Of a DNA stretch of 64,000 nt, positions 63,793 through 64,000 are shown piece by piece. The notes under the pieces were generated by a model. It was not told the origin of the DNA. It made no database searches and saw only the letters and a program-made list of their open reading frames with translations. The DNA lies in contig NZ_CP059192.1 in assembly GCF_014251595.1 (NCBI RefSeq), positions 266,725 through 330,724 on the forward strand, read 5' to 3'. The position numbers and the translations under genes were made by a program. Position 1 is the first letter of the stretch. Every line of letters starts with the position of its first letter. The DNA comes from Blattabacterium cuenoti. Its GTDB lineage: Bacteria; Bacteroidota; Bacteroidia; Flavobacteriales; Blattabacteriaceae.

Positions 63793-64000
63793 CCAAAGAT
63801 TGTAAAATGTCATCATCATATTTGGATGCCCAGTTTTGGCTTCCCTCTTCACTTATAATGGAATAATTTGTGTGGTGGGGACTTCCATCTATTGCTGTTG
63901 TATGTTTAGGTTGTGAACTATGTTTGAGAGTCGTAATCCATTTTGGAAATCTTTGTTGTATTTATGATGTGCTTGAGTTCTATTGTTATGAGGAATCTCA
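63793..64000. other. Compositionally foreign tail, possible host or chimeric sequence
   Basis: I counted roughly 74 G+C in 208 bases (about 36%), well above the surrounding DNA. No flavobacterial gene is recognisable. On the minus strand one frame is open for about 55 codons (WITTLKHSSQPKHTTAIDG, then DDDILQSL) directly into the T run, which on that strand is poly(A). This looks like a transcript 3' end or an A-tailed retroelement, or an assembly join. I cannot name the source. Confidence 0.55.

Overview
The window is a stretch of a very AT-rich, tightly packed bacterial chromosome. By eye, G+C is about a quarter. Gene content and protein signatures point to a reduced Flavobacteriales-type endosymbiont, most likely Blattabacterium, the obligate fat-body symbiont of cockroaches. 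The evidence is a Bacteroidetes-style cell-wall cluster, a fused DAHP synthase/chorismate mutase of the type II kind, a mevalonate-pathway decarboxylase, a PnuC transporter, a primase with the flavobacterial loss of its zinc ligands, and promoters of the Bacteroidetes TTTG-N19-TAnnTTTG form. Proteins are Lys/Ile/Asn rich, genes abut or overlap, and several families are pared down. No rRNA, CRISPR array, insertion sequence, prophage or defence system is visible.

Layout. 1-9146 (+): the dcw cluster murD(partial)-ftsW-murG-murC-ftsQ-ftsA-ftsZ followed by hisS. 9141-13452: pnuC and a phosphopantetheinyl transferase (-), mrp (+), a purine nucleoside phosphorylase (-) and murB (-). 13544-17791: small membrane proteins, rlmB, pheS plus a conserved unknown (-), a CvpA-family protein and a LuxE-like protein. 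17788-24279: a PiT phosphate transporter, ruvA and der (-), trmD (+) and argH (-), the last two overlapping by 113 bp. 24350-30946: gyrB-uppP-truB, rpsP (-), tRNA-Gln, a glutamate-type symporter, mvaD and tRNA-His. 30952-36138: an aspartate-type aminotransferase, rsmG, an amidohydrolase, lysS and lipB. 36135-46745 (-): mtaB, peroxiredoxin, dnaG, rpe, fabI, metK and a four-gene aromatic amino acid cluster. 46915-52313: mntH, then rplI-rpsR-rpsF, gltX and mnmE (-). 52374-60848: prmC, ligA, lon, lysA, tRNA-Ser and metG. 60867-63565: a stand-alone PolA 5' nuclease, a frameshifted nadD and a porin-like outer-membrane protein. The last 280 bases are a 69-base T run followed by about 208 bases whose composition is unlike the rest.

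The genes describe a symbiont that keeps its own peptidoglycan and division machinery and makes amino acids useful to a host: Phe/Tyr precursors, Lys through LysA and Arg through ArgH. It retains transporters for phosphate, manganese/iron, amino or dicarboxylic acids and NAD precursors. Reduction shows in DNA repair and replication (PolA cut to its nuclease), in MetG (no C-terminal tRNA-binding domain) and in homopolymer erosion (nadD).

I did not find a convincing undescribed multi-gene system. The most useful leads are the anomalous right end, the nadD poly(A) frameshift, the nuclease-only PolA, the argH extension across trmD, and unexplained palindromes in mrp and trmD.
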